From assembly GCA_022791215.1 (NCBI GenBank), contig JAAVYQ010000066.1, positions 1 through 8,912 of the forward strand: a stretch of 8,912 nt of DNA. Reading direction: 5' to 3'. The stretch's first letter is position 1, and each line of letters starts with the position of its first letter. Source of the stretch: Bacilli bacterium (GTDB lineage: Bacteria; Bacillota_I; Bacilli_A; RF39; UBA660). Positions 1 through 7,542 of the stretch are shown here, piece by piece. The notes beneath the pieces are model-generated. The model made no database searches, was not told the DNA's origin, and worked only from the letters and a program-made list of their open reading frames with translations. A program made the position numbers and the translations under genes.

Positions 1-942
1 ACATATACTTATAACACTGGAGAATGGGTTTTTTTAATAGGAATAATTGAAGTACCTCTTTGTATAATAAATATAATACTTGGAATAATAAATTTAATTA
101 TGAAGAAACAATATAAGAAAAATAATTTATTAGTTGACACATCGCAAAAATGGATAACTATAAAAAGTATTCTATTAATAACATTAATAAGTTTAATGAT
201 TGTCCTTGGTCAGTATATCCCCAAAAATATAGAAAAAAACAAAATTGAAAAAGAAATTAAAGAAGTAACTATGACTTATCTTAAAAACAAGTACAATAAT
301 GATAATTTTAAAATCGAATACATTGATAGACATTTTTCTGCGAATGGATTTATTAGCACAAATCACTTAGAAAGCTATAGAATCAAAGCTTATTATATTC
401 CAGACAACATTAAATTTTACATTGACGTAGAAGTAAACGACTCAAGGGAAATACTAAAAAACACATATGAAGATAGACTTATATATGCCTATTATAAAAG
501 ACATTTTAAAGAAGAAGATTTTATAGTGGATGGTAACATTGAAAAAGAAAAAATAAATAAATACTTAAAAGAAGAACAATTTAATGTAGAACTATCACTA
601 AGCGATTCCTACACTTTTTCAGCCATTGATGCACTTACAAACAAAATACCATCCAAAAAAGAATTATATGATCTTATAATAGATTATCATATGAAACATA
701 AACTTTACATAAAAATAGCCGAAAATGAAATAAAAGGTGAAAATATAAAACTAGAATTAAAAGAATACTTAATAAAAATATCTAAAAATATAATTGAATA
801 TTATGATGAATTAGATGATTATGAAGTTACTTGTAATTATGATAGAGGAAGAAAAGATAAATTTATAGGAGTAATAAAAATTAATAAAGAATATATAAAT
901 ATAGAAATAAACGGTAATATAGTAGAAAAAATAAAAAGATAA
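1..942 (+). CDS. Membrane-anchored protein of unknown function, 5' end outside window
   Basis: I do not recognise a family. The frame is open from base 1 to a TAA at 940-942, giving 313 visible residues. An ATG at 100 is a poor start: no purine-rich ribosome site precedes it, and the 33 in-frame residues upstream form a convincing hydrophobic helix (visible residues about 9-33, after GEW). So the gene most likely begins left of the window. A basic segment (KKQYKKNN) follows, then a second membrane helix at about residues 52-73, then roughly 240 mostly charged, Lys/Glu/Ile/Tyr-rich residues with no membrane segment, probably outside the cell by topology. Codon use is more balanced (TAT, AAT, GAT and ATT are common) than in the genes downstream. 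The next gene starts 44 nt later with no hairpin between, so co-transcription is plausible. Confident as a gene, not as to function. Confidence 0.8.
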   Translation, partial: TYTYNTGEWVFLIGIIEVPLCIINIILGIINLIMKKQYKKNNLLVDTSQKWITIKSILLITLISLMIVLGQYIPKNIEKNKIEKEIKEVTMTYLKNKYNNDNFKIEYIDRHFSANGFISTNHLESYRIKAYYIPDNIKFYIDVEVNDSREILKNTYEDRLIYAYYKRHFKEEDFIVDGNIEKEKINKYLKEEQFNVELSLSDSYTFSAIDALTNKIPSKKELYDLIIDYHMKHKLYIKIAENEIKGENIKLELKEYLIKISKNIIEYYDELDDYEVTCNYDRGRKDKFIGVIKINKEYINIEINGNIVEKIKR

Positions 943-986
943 ATTAAACAACAACTGTATAAAAAATAAATATAAAAGGAGAAGTA

Positions 987-1907
987 ATGAAAAAAAGAAT
1001 AATTATAGGTTTAGGAATAATAACAACAATGATAATAATACTAATAAGTTATAAAGTAGCATACAGTGATAAAAACAAAAAAGAGTTCGAATATAGTCCA
1101 CCAACATATGAAATATGTGATGAAAACAGTTGTGTATACCTATTAGGATCAATACATGTAGGAGACGACAAAGTAACAAAAATAAAAGAAGAAATAATAG
1201 AAAACTATAACAAAAGTAAATACCTAGCGGTAGAATTAGACATACAAAACATAGATATTTACACAACGATACAAGATTACCTACTTGATAATGGAGAAAC
1301 AATAGATGAAAAAATAACAGATGAATTAAAAGAAAAACTCATAAATTTTCTAGAAAACAAAAACTCAATGTACACATACGACATGCTAAATAAATTCAAA
1401 CTAGGATTCATAAACAGTTATATAACATTACTAGCGACGATGGAAATGAACATGCAAGAATCAGGAGTAGACAATTACTTTCTAACACTCGCACACGAAG
1501 AAAACAAAGAAATTATAGAACTAGAAACATATGAAGAACAAAAAAATTTATTACTAAACTATGATGATGAAATATATATAAAACAAATAGAAGAAAGTAT
1601 AGATAATTACGAAGAAATAAAAAAAGAACTAACAAAACTATACGAATCGTACATAAACGAAGACAAAAAAGAACTAGAAAAATTGATCAATGGCGAAAAT
1701 GAAGAAAGCGAATACACACAAAAAGAGAAAGAATATATGGAAGAAATGTATGACAAGCGTAATGAGAAAATGACTGAAAAAGTAGAGAAATTTCTAGAAG
1801 AAGACAAAGAAGTATTCATAATAGTAGGAGCCGCGCATGTAATAGGAAACAATGGAATAATAGACCTAATAAAAAATAAAAACTATAAAATCGTAGAAGT
1901 AAAATAG
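987..1907 (+). CDS. TraB/GumN family protein, N-terminally membrane-anchored
   Basis: Residues 1-4 are basic and about 5-25 form a hydrophobic helix with no lipobox cysteine, so this looks like a signal anchor or uncleaved signal with the rest outside the membrane. The TraB/GumN (Tiki-like, EreA/ChaN-related) signature is clear: LLGSIHVGD at 52-60 with His57, LAVELD at 80-85 with Glu83, SGVDNYF at 159-165, IIELET at 176-181, and a second GAAHVIG at 281-287 with His284. The paired GxxH motifs and the glutamate are the proposed metal or active-site residues; the substrate of bacterial members is generally unknown, and some relatives are metalloproteases. The length of 306 residues fits the family. 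Residues about 205-275 are a highly charged, probably helical insertion rich in Glu and Lys. Cys44 and Cys49 lie just before the first motif and could form a disulfide. AGGAG at 977-981 sets the start. A terminator follows the stop directly. Confidence 0.9.
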   Translation: MKKRIIIGLGIITTMIIILISYKVAYSDKNKKEFEYSPPTYEICDENSCVYLLGSIHVGDDKVTKIKEEIIENYNKSKYLAVELDIQNIDIYTTIQDYLLDNGETIDEKITDELKEKLINFLENKNSMYTYDMLNKFKLGFINSYITLLATMEMNMQESGVDNYFLTLAHEENKEIIELETYEEQKNLLLNYDDEIYIKQIEESIDNYEEIKKELTKLYESYINEDKKELEKLINGENEESEYTQKEKEYMEEMYDKRNEKMTEKVEKFLEEDKEVFIIVGAAHVIGNNGIIDLIKNKNYKIVEVK

Positions 1908-1936
1908 AAAAGCGAACAAAGTAAAGTTTGCTTTTT
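1908..1936 (+). terminator. Rho-independent terminator after the TraB/GumN gene
   Basis: AAAAGCGAAC (1908-1917) pairs with GTTTGCTTTT (1926-1935) over 10 bp with one G-T wobble, around an 8-base loop (1918-1925). The 3' arm ends in a run of five T (1932-1936). It begins immediately after the stop codon and separates this gene from the promoter of the glycan operon. Confidence 0.88.
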
Positions 1937-1957
1937 AAATAACCAAAAACCTAGTAG

Positions 1958-1987
1958 TTGCGCCCATAACTAAATGCATGATATAAT
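1958..1987 (+). promoter_or_regulatory. Extended -10 promoter of the five-gene glycan operon
   Basis: The -10 is a perfect TATAAT at 1982-1987 preceded by TG at 1979-1980 (TGn extended -10). A partial -35, TTGCGC, lies at 1958-1963 with an 18-base spacer. The predicted start of transcription is near 1994, which coincides with the ribosome site AGGTGAT at 1994-2000, so the leader would be only about a dozen bases. The ten bases ATGATATAAT recur exactly in the promoter at 8030-8039. Confidence 0.75.
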
Positions 1988-2005
1988 CATAATAGGTGAT
2001 AACCA

Positions 2006-2551
2006 ATGAAAAGTTACGTAAAAAAACAACTAATAAGAATAAGAGTATACTTAATATTTGATGGAATAAAAAGAACAAATTACATAATAAAAAAGAAACT
2101 ATTCTACAGTGTAGGCACAAACTTTTTCTTTCAACCAAGGGTACTACCAAGTGATCCTAAACTAATAAAATTTGGAAACAATGTTACAGTGGCAAGTAAC
2201 GTCACATTTATCAACCATGACTTAATATATAGAACATTAAACTTTTTAAACAATGGGAAATATTACAGTTACTATGCGAAACCTATTGAAATTGGAGACA
2301 ATGTATTTATAGGATCAAACTCAACAATCTTACCGAACATAAAAGTTGGATCAAATGTAGTAATCGCCGCAGGAAGTGTAGTAACCAAAGATGTAGAAAG
2401 CAACACAGTAGTCGCAGGAAATCCCGCCAAAAAGATATGTACATTTGAAGAGTTAATAGAAAAAAGAGAAAAAGAAAATCCTAGACTCCTAGCAGAAGAA
2501 GACATAGAAGGAATATGGAGGTTATTTAATGAAGAAAAAAATAATCGATAA
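2006..2551 (+). CDS. Hexapeptide-repeat (left-handed beta-helix) acyltransferase
   Basis: This is probably a cytoplasmic O- or N-acetyltransferase using acetyl-CoA to modify a sugar; the acceptor is unknown. The left-handed beta-helix is visible as hexapeptide-like turns: IKFGNNVTVASNVTF at about 54-68, IEIGDNVFIGSNSTIL at 94-109 and IKVGSNVVIAAGSVV at 112-126, closed by VVAGNPAKKI at 135-144. FINHD at 68-72 supplies His71 in the position of the catalytic base in maltose/galactoside-acetyltransferase-like enzymes, and GNPAK is the usual end of that group. A loop with several Tyr (75-91) interrupts the coils. The C-terminus (145-181) is a charged helix. There is no signal peptide; the basic N-terminal helix may lean on the membrane. 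It is first in a five-gene glycan operon, so the acceptor is probably a lipid-linked or nucleotide-activated sugar (inference). The start follows AGGTGAT at 1994-2000. Its last 23 bases overlap the next gene. Confidence 0.9.
   Translation: MKSYVKKQLIRIRVYLIFDGIKRTNYIIKKKLFYSVGTNFFFQPRVLPSDPKLIKFGNNVTVASNVTFINHDLIYRTLNFLNNGKYYSYYAKPIEIGDNVFIGSNSTILPNIKVGSNVVIAAGSVVTKDVESNTVVAGNPAKKICTFEELIEKREKENPRLLAEEDIEGIWRLFNEEKNNR
2517..2521 (+). promoter_or_regulatory. Ribosome binding site inside the acyltransferase gene
   Basis: GGAGG lies 7 bases before the ATG at 2529 and inside the coding sequence of the preceding gene. It supports the 23-nt overlapping start of the ligase-like gene and suggests translational coupling. 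Confidence 0.75.
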
Positions 2552-3797
2552 AATAGAAGAAATAACACCAAGACTAATAATCATATTCTTATATCTACAA
2601 CCATTTCTAGACATATTAGCATCATACCTCATAAGAAACAACATCCCAAACTACATAACATCGACAATAAGAATGGCATTCATGGTATACATGATAATAT
2701 ATCTAATCCTAGCAAAATATGAAAACAAAAAGAAAATAATAACATACCTAACAATAATAATAACTACTATACTCATCCACATAACGACAATATACATATA
2801 CAAAGGTCCAATATTTCTCAACTTTGAAATAAAAAACACACTAAGTACATACTACTTTATAATCTTACTAATATCATTTTTAAGTATATGGCAAAAACAT
2901 GAGATAGACAAAAAACACATAAAAAACATCTTACTAATATACATACTATTCACGTTCATACCTGGAATACTAAACATATCATACGAAAGTTACAACAACA
3001 GCAAAATAGGAAAAGTAGGATGGTTTTACTCAGCAAACGTAATTGGGTCATTAATAATAATACTATTTAGTAGCATAATACCAACACTAAAAAACAGCAA
3101 AAAAACATACACTATACTGGTAATCCTAATGCTAATCTACATAGTATTCACAATAGGAACAAAAACACCAGTATTAGGACTAGCAATAATAATAGGGATC
3201 AATCTAATGTACTATCTATACAAACTAATAAAAACAAAAAATAAAAAAATAAAATACATACCTGTAATACTAATCGCATTAGTAGTAACAGGAATAATAA
3301 TCGTACCCAAAACAAACTTTTACAAAAACTTAGAAACACATTTAACATACATAAAAAAGAATAACATAGACAGTGACGTAAAAGGATTCATAGACCATTT
3401 CATATTTAGCACAAGACTAAAAAACGAAGAAGAAACTAGAAAATACTACAAAAAATCACAACCATTAGAAAAAATATTTGGAATAGGATACATAGAAAGT
3501 TATGAATACGACGAAGAAAAATATAAAGTCATAGAAATAGACTACTTTGACGTATATTACAAAGAAGGAATAATAGGATTCATAATATACTTCTTACCAG
3601 TGGTATACATAACAATCAAAATAATAAAGAAAACTAAACTAAACTTTGAAAGCATAAACAATTTAGGCACAATACTATTAATCTTACTAATAGCCTTATT
3701 CCAAGGACACATATTTGTAACTCCACAATCGAGCATATACATAAGTATATTACTAGTAACCATATATAAAGCAAAAGGAGAAGAAAATGGAAAATAA
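2529..3797 (+). CDS. O-antigen ligase/polymerase family (Wzy_C-like) membrane protein
   Basis: This polytopic protein of 422 residues has about ten to twelve membrane helices by eye. The first starts near residue 16 (followed by YLQPFLDIL at 22-30), and the last ends near 415. The architecture fits the WaaL/Wzy/PglL-type ligase and polymerase superfamily: a row of helices, one large extracytoplasmic loop (about 260-343), then two or three final helices. Supporting local features are GWFYSANVIGSL at 164-175, FSTR at 293-296, where family members often have FSGR, and EIDYFDVYYKEGIIGF at 336-351 before the penultimate helices. Such enzymes move a glycan from an undecaprenyl-diphosphate carrier to an acceptor, or polymerise repeat units, on the outer face of the membrane. 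In a presumed monoderm the acceptor cannot be lipid A core; teichoic acid, capsule, protein or glycolipid are alternatives. The gene overlaps its neighbours at both ends (23 and 11 nt). Family assignment is good; ligase versus polymerase is undecided. Confidence 0.8.
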   Translation: MKKKIIDKIEEITPRLIIIFLYLQPFLDILASYLIRNNIPNYITSTIRMAFMVYMIIYLILAKYENKKKIITYLTIIITTILIHITTIYIYKGPIFLNFEIKNTLSTYYFIILLISFLSIWQKHEIDKKHIKNILLIYILFTFIPGILNISYESYNNSKIGKVGWFYSANVIGSLIIILFSSIIPTLKNSKKTYTILVILMLIYIVFTIGTKTPVLGLAIIIGINLMYYLYKLIKTKNKKIKYIPVILIALVVTGIIIVPKTNFYKNLETHLTYIKKNNIDSDVKGFIDHFIFSTRLKNEEETRKYYKKSQPLEKIFGIGYIESYEYDEEKYKVIEIDYFDVYYKEGIIGFIIYFLPVVYITIKIIKKTKLNFESINNLGTILLILLIALFQGHIFVTPQSSIYISILLVTIYKAKGEENGK

Positions 3798-5487
3798 AAA
3801 GAAATACCTTTTAGGATTATTTCTAATACTATTTATCTTCAACAACATAGTTATAACATCGACGCTACTCTTGCTCAAAATAAGTATCACAAAAATAAAT
3901 TTAGCATTAGCGATAATAATCACAATAATAATATACATAAAAGTGATGACAAAAGAGAAATACGAAAAACAAGACAAAATCAAAAACATAATAATATTCA
4001 CACTAATAATCGTAACAAGCATAGCAATAAGTGGTCAAATATATGACACGACATACGATTCAAACACATACCACAAAACTTCTATAGGAGAACTCAAAGA
4101 AGGATGGAATCCAATATACGAAACAATAGAAGAACACAACAAAAGTAAAAAAAACGAAACAAAACTAACAAACACATATGAAATATGGAACAATCACTAT
4201 GCAAAAAGTTATGACTATTACGCCGCCAACATATATACAGTAACAGGAAATATAGAAACTGGAAAAAGCATATATCCAATAACAATAATAGCCACATTCC
4301 TAATATGCTTCACATACTTAAACATTAAATATCAAAAAAAGATAAGCGCAGTATTATCACTACTAATATCATTAAATCCAATAACACTATGTCAACTAGG
4401 AACATTTTACAATGATGGGTTGCTAGGAAACTATCTAATACTGATGATAATCACACTAACAGTTCTACTAACACAAGAAGAAAAAATAAACAAAAAATAT
4501 AACTATGCACTATACTTCATAACGTTAGTAATACTAATAAACATAAAATTCACTGGATTAGCCTATGCTGGAATATACTCAATGCTATACTACACATACA
4601 TACTACTAAACAAAAAACAAAGAAAAGAACACATAAAAGCAATAACAACAATAGGAATTACATCATTGATAGTAGGAATAATGGTAGTAGGGCTATCAAC
4701 ATATCCAAAAAATCTAAAAAATAACTCACATCCATTTTACCCAATATATGGAGAAAACAGTATAGATATAATGGAAGGAAACACACCAAACGAAATAAAA
4801 AACAAAAATAGATTTGAAAGATTTCTAATAGCCAATTTTTCTGAAACGCATAACAGCATGGAATTAGACTACAAATACAAAATAAAAATTCCGTTCACAT
4901 TTAAAATAGAAGAACTAAAATACTACATAGGACCAGACGTAAGAATTGGTGGATTTGGAGTATTATTTAGTGGCATACTGATAATAAGCATACTGATAAT
5001 ACTAAAAGAAATAAAAAAACAAAAACAAAAAACAACAATATATCTAATGCCAATAATAGGAACAATAATATTAATAACAATACTAAAAGATGCTTGGTGG
5101 GCGAGATACATACCGCAATTATACATAATACCTATAATAGCACTTATACTAAATAAAAATAAAGAAGAAACTAAAAAACAAAAAATAACAAACATAGCAT
5201 TAATAGTATTACTGACAATAAACACAATACTAATCGCAGGACCTGCAACATTAAACATAATATTAGAAAAACAAAAAGTAGAAGAAAGTTTCAAAGAATT
5301 AAAAATAGAAAAAGACACAAAAATAATAATAAAAACAGAAGAATTCACAGGAGCAGTATACAACATAAAAGACAAATACAAAAACATACAAAACGTTAAA
5401 GAACTAGAAGAAGAAAACTATACAAAATATGAACTAATGGGAACAAGAATATCTTTACCATGTTACATAAAAAAAGAAACAAACTAA
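3787..5487 (+). CDS. Large polytopic membrane protein, probable GT-C-type glycosyltransferase
   Basis: This is a 566-residue membrane protein with roughly a dozen helices. Three hydrophobic segments (about 7-29, 37-54, 66-83) are followed by a first long outer loop, about 84-160, carrying acidic residues in YDTTYDSNTYH (86-96; Asp87, Asp91, His96). Further on are GWNPIY at 106-111 and SYDYYAANIYTVTGNIETG at 141-159. An acidic pair at the start of the first outer loop after the opening helices is the usual catalytic arrangement of GT-C glycosyltransferases, which use polyprenyl-phosphate sugars outside the membrane. More helices follow up to about 490, then a soluble C-terminal tail of about 75 residues rich in Lys and Glu. 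The assignment rests on topology and this loop, not on a family motif I can name with certainty, so a membrane protein of unknown function remains possible. AAGGAG at 3775-3780 precedes the start, which overlaps the ligase-like gene by 11 nt. TagO follows after 40 nt. Confidence 0.65.
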   Translation: MENKKKYLLGLFLILFIFNNIVITSTLLLLKISITKINLALAIIITIIIYIKVMTKEKYEKQDKIKNIIIFTLIIVTSIAISGQIYDTTYDSNTYHKTSIGELKEGWNPIYETIEEHNKSKKNETKLTNTYEIWNNHYAKSYDYYAANIYTVTGNIETGKSIYPITIIATFLICFTYLNIKYQKKISAVLSLLISLNPITLCQLGTFYNDGLLGNYLILMIITLTVLLTQEEKINKKYNYALYFITLVILINIKFTGLAYAGIYSMLYYTYILLNKKQRKEHIKAITTIGITSLIVGIMVVGLSTYPKNLKNNSHPFYPIYGENSIDIMEGNTPNEIKNKNRFERFLIANFSETHNSMELDYKYKIKIPFTFKIEELKYYIGPDVRIGGFGVLFSGILIISILIILKEIKKQKQKTTIYLMPIIGTIILITILKDAWWARYIPQLYIIPIIALILNKNKEETKKQKITNIALIVLLTINTILIAGPATLNIILEKQKVEESFKELKIEKDTKIIIKTEEFTGAVYNIKDKYKNIQNVKELEEENYTKYELMGTRISLPCYIKKETN

Positions 5488-5527
5488 CTATAAAAAATAA
5501 AATATTGTAAAAAGAAGGTGTAACACA

Positions 5528-6574
5528 ATGAATTTTAATATAAATGGACACAATGTATTTCTAATAATAATAGTAACATTTCTATCATCATTTATCTTTG
5601 TATATCTAGCAAGAAAAATAGCAACATACATAGGAGCGATAGACGTACCAAATGCTAGAAGTGCACACAAAAATCCAACCCCATTACTAGGAGGAATAGG
5701 AATATTTTTAGCATTCTTACTAGGATATATGTTATTTGGTGAAGAAAACACACTAATGATATCAATACTAATGTCATCATTTCTAATACTATTACTAGGA
5801 ATATTTGATGACATAAAACCGATAAAAGCAAAATATAAGTTTTTAATACACATCGCAGTCGCTGCAATAGTAGTATTCTATGGTGGATTAAGCTTAAACA
5901 GGATAGATTTATTCCAATACGAACTATACTTTGGAAAACTAGGCCCATACATAACAATACTCATAATAATCGCAACAATAAATGCAATAAACCTAATAGA
6001 TGGACTAGACGGACTATGTGCTGGAATAAGTTCAATATACTTTTTAACAATAGGAATCATAGCACTAATACTAAACAATCTAGGAGGATTAGACATAATA
6101 CTATCATTCATAATGTTAGGATCAACATTAGGATTTCTAATACATAACTTTCCACCAGCGAAAATATTTATGGGAGACACTGGAAGCACATTTCTAGGAT
6201 TAATGATCAGTGTAATAATGCTACTAGGATTCAAAACAGTAACATTCACATCATTACTAATACCACTAATACTATTATTACTACCTATAACAGACACACT
6301 CTTTGCAATAATAAGAAGAATAATAAACAAAAAGCCAATAGGTGAAGCAGACAAAGAACACATACACCACCAATTACTAAAAAGATTCAGCAAAAGAAAC
6401 ACAATACTAGTAATATATGCTATAAACATAATATTCAGTATAATAACAATATTTTATGCATTAGGATATAGAAAAGAAATGGTAATATTCTACATACTAT
6501 TAATGTTCATATTCCTATTCTTAATATTTAAAACCAATGTATTATTTAACCATAACAAAAAGGAGAAAAAATGA
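5528..6574 (+). CDS. tagO: Undecaprenyl-phosphate GlcNAc-1-phosphate transferase (TagO/WecA type)
   Basis: This integral membrane enzyme transfers a sugar 1-phosphate, usually GlcNAc-1-P from UDP-GlcNAc, to undecaprenyl phosphate. That is the first step of wall teichoic acid, capsule or related glycan synthesis. Signature blocks of the MraY/WecA (glycosyltransferase 4) family appear in order: RSAHKNPTPLLGG at 44-56; GIFDDIKP at 91-98 with the Mg-binding Asp94/Asp95; NAINLIDGLDGL at 152-163 with Asn155, Asp158 and Asp161; FMGDTGSTFLG at 214-224 with Asp217; and EHIHHQLL at 277-284. That last His-rich loop marks the WecA/TagO branch rather than MraY. About eleven helices and 348 residues are typical. 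AAGGTG at 5515-5520 precedes the ATG. The stop overlaps gpsA as ATGA. If TGA were read as Trp, only two codons would be added before a TAA. Sugar specificity and the product glycan cannot be told from sequence. Confidence 0.93.
   Translation: MNFNINGHNVFLIIIVTFLSSFIFVYLARKIATYIGAIDVPNARSAHKNPTPLLGGIGIFLAFLLGYMLFGEENTLMISILMSSFLILLLGIFDDIKPIKAKYKFLIHIAVAAIVVFYGGLSLNRIDLFQYELYFGKLGPYITILIIIATINAINLIDGLDGLCAGISSIYFLTIGIIALILNNLGGLDIILSFIMLGSTLGFLIHNFPPAKIFMGDTGSTFLGLMISVIMLLGFKTVTFTSLLIPLILLLLPITDTLFAIIRRIINKKPIGEADKEHIHHQLLKRFSKRNTILVIYAINIIFSIITIFYALGYRKEMVIFYILLMFIFLFLIFKTNVLFNHNKKEKK
6561..6565 (+). promoter_or_regulatory. Ribosome binding site of gpsA, inside tagO
   Basis: AGGAG sits 5 bases before the gpsA ATG at 6571 and lies within the last codons of tagO. 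Together with the ATGA stop/start overlap it suggests coupled translation of the two enzymes. Confidence 0.75.
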
Positions 6575-7542
6575 AAATAAGCATACTAGGCGCAGGTGCA
6601 TATGGATTAGCACTAGCAAGTATATTTAACAAAAATGGTCATGAAGTAACGATATGGTCACATAGCAAAATTGAAACTAAGCAAATAAAAACGACAAGAA
6701 AAAGTGACAAGTTAAAAGACTACGAAATACCAAAAAAAATAAAAATAACATCTAACATTGGAACAGCAATAAAAAAGAGTACACTAGTAGTAATCGCAGT
6801 ACCAGCCCATGCAGTAAATGATGTAAGTATAAAACTATCAAAACATATAACATCAGCAATGCATATATTAATAGCCACAAAAGGAATAGAACAAGACACG
6901 TGTGCATTCTTAACAGAAGTAGTAGAAAGAAACATAAACACCAATAAAATAGCAGTAATATCAGGGCCATCATTTGCAGTAGACATAATAAAAGAAGTAC
7001 CTATTGGACTATCATTAGGAGTAACAAATATAAGAACAAAAAACATAATAAAAAATTTAATGGAAAATGAGAAAGTAAAACTAAGAGTAACGACAGACAT
7101 CTTAGGAGTAGAAGTATGTGGAGCGATAAAAAATGTAATGGCAATCGCGTCAGGAATGTTAGAAGGAATGAAAGTAACAGACTCTACAAAAGCATTATTT
7201 TTAACGGAAGCATTAAACGACATAAAAGAACTTATTGAAGCATTAGGTGGAAGCAAAAAAACGATACTATCATTCGCAGGATTTGGAGACATACTAATGA
7301 CATGTACAAGCACAAACAGTAGAAACTTCACATACGGAAAACTAATTGGAGAAGACAAAAAAGAAGAAGCACAAAAATATGCCAACAGAACAACAGTTGA
7401 AGGATTATACACATTAAAATCAATAAAAGAACTAATAAAAAGAGAACATGTAAAAATGGAAGTAATAGACCTCATAAGTGATATAATAGTAAACAAAAAA
7501 GAAAAAGAAGAAATACTAAAATTTTTAATTTTTAAAAAGTAA
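6571..7542 (+). CDS. gpsA: NAD(P)H-dependent glycerol-3-phosphate dehydrogenase
   Basis: This cytoplasmic enzyme reduces dihydroxyacetone phosphate to sn-glycerol-3-phosphate, the backbone for phospholipids and glycerol-phosphate teichoic acids. The N-terminal Rossmann fold shows GAGAYG at residues 7-12; many homologues have GGGxWG, so Tyr replaces the aromatic Trp. Later blocks are VIAVPAHAV at 74-82, ATKGIEQDT at 102-110, ISGPSFAVDI at 130-139, GVEVCGAIKNVMAIASGM at 179-196 with the expected catalytic Lys187, GFGDILMTCTS at 237-247, NSRNFTYG at 249-256 (Arg251, Asn252 for substrate phosphate) and TTVEGLYT at 274-281. The length of 323 residues is normal for a full enzyme. It shares ATGA with tagO and ends the operon; its stop codon lies inside the stem of the terminator. 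The link to tagO suggests supply of glycerol-3-phosphate to a glycopolymer, but housekeeping lipid synthesis alone would explain it. Confidence 0.95.
   Translation: MKISILGAGAYGLALASIFNKNGHEVTIWSHSKIETKQIKTTRKSDKLKDYEIPKKIKITSNIGTAIKKSTLVVIAVPAHAVNDVSIKLSKHITSAMHILIATKGIEQDTCAFLTEVVERNINTNKIAVISGPSFAVDIIKEVPIGLSLGVTNIRTKNIIKNLMENEKVKLRVTTDILGVEVCGAIKNVMAIASGMLEGMKVTDSTKALFLTEALNDIKELIEALGGSKKTILSFAGFGDILMTCTSTNSRNFTYGKLIGEDKKEEAQKYANRTTVEGLYTLKSIKELIKREHVKMEVIDLISDIIVNKKEKEEILKFLIFKK

Noticed and set aside
943..986. Possible promoter between the first gene and the TraB/GumN gene
   Set aside because: TTAAAC at 944-949 and TATAAA at 971-976 are 21 bases apart, too far for a normal promoter; read-through from upstream is simpler.
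1003..1302. Minus-strand open frame of 99 codons opposite the TraB/GumN gene
   Set aside because: Leu/Cys/Phe-rich shadow of a well-supported family member on the other strand.
1935..2150. Minus-strand open frame of 71 codons across the operon promoter
   Set aside because: It overlaps both the terminator tail and the start of the acyltransferase gene, has no ribosome site and no recognisable product.
4923..5387. Minus-strand open frame of 154 codons opposite the GT-C-like gene
   Set aside because: It is hydrophobic only because it is complementary to Ile/Lys/Asn-rich codons; nothing supports independent expression.
5878..6429. Minus-strand open frame of 183 codons opposite tagO
   Set aside because: It is antisense to conserved TagO motifs, with shadow-like composition and no promoter or ribosome site.
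6572..6574. Mollicutes-type code with TGA as tryptophan
   Set aside because: Tryptophans in all genes are TGG and the tagO TGA fits a normal ATGA overlap; reading through it adds only two codons, so this stop alone does not discriminate, but nothing supports the alternative code.
6720..7496. Long minus-strand open frame of 258 codons opposite gpsA
   Set aside because: It is the mirror of a clear gpsA gene; its product is a low-complexity Ser/Phe/Ile-rich string with no ribosome site, explained by the A-rich, T-poor coding strand leaving few minus-strand stops.
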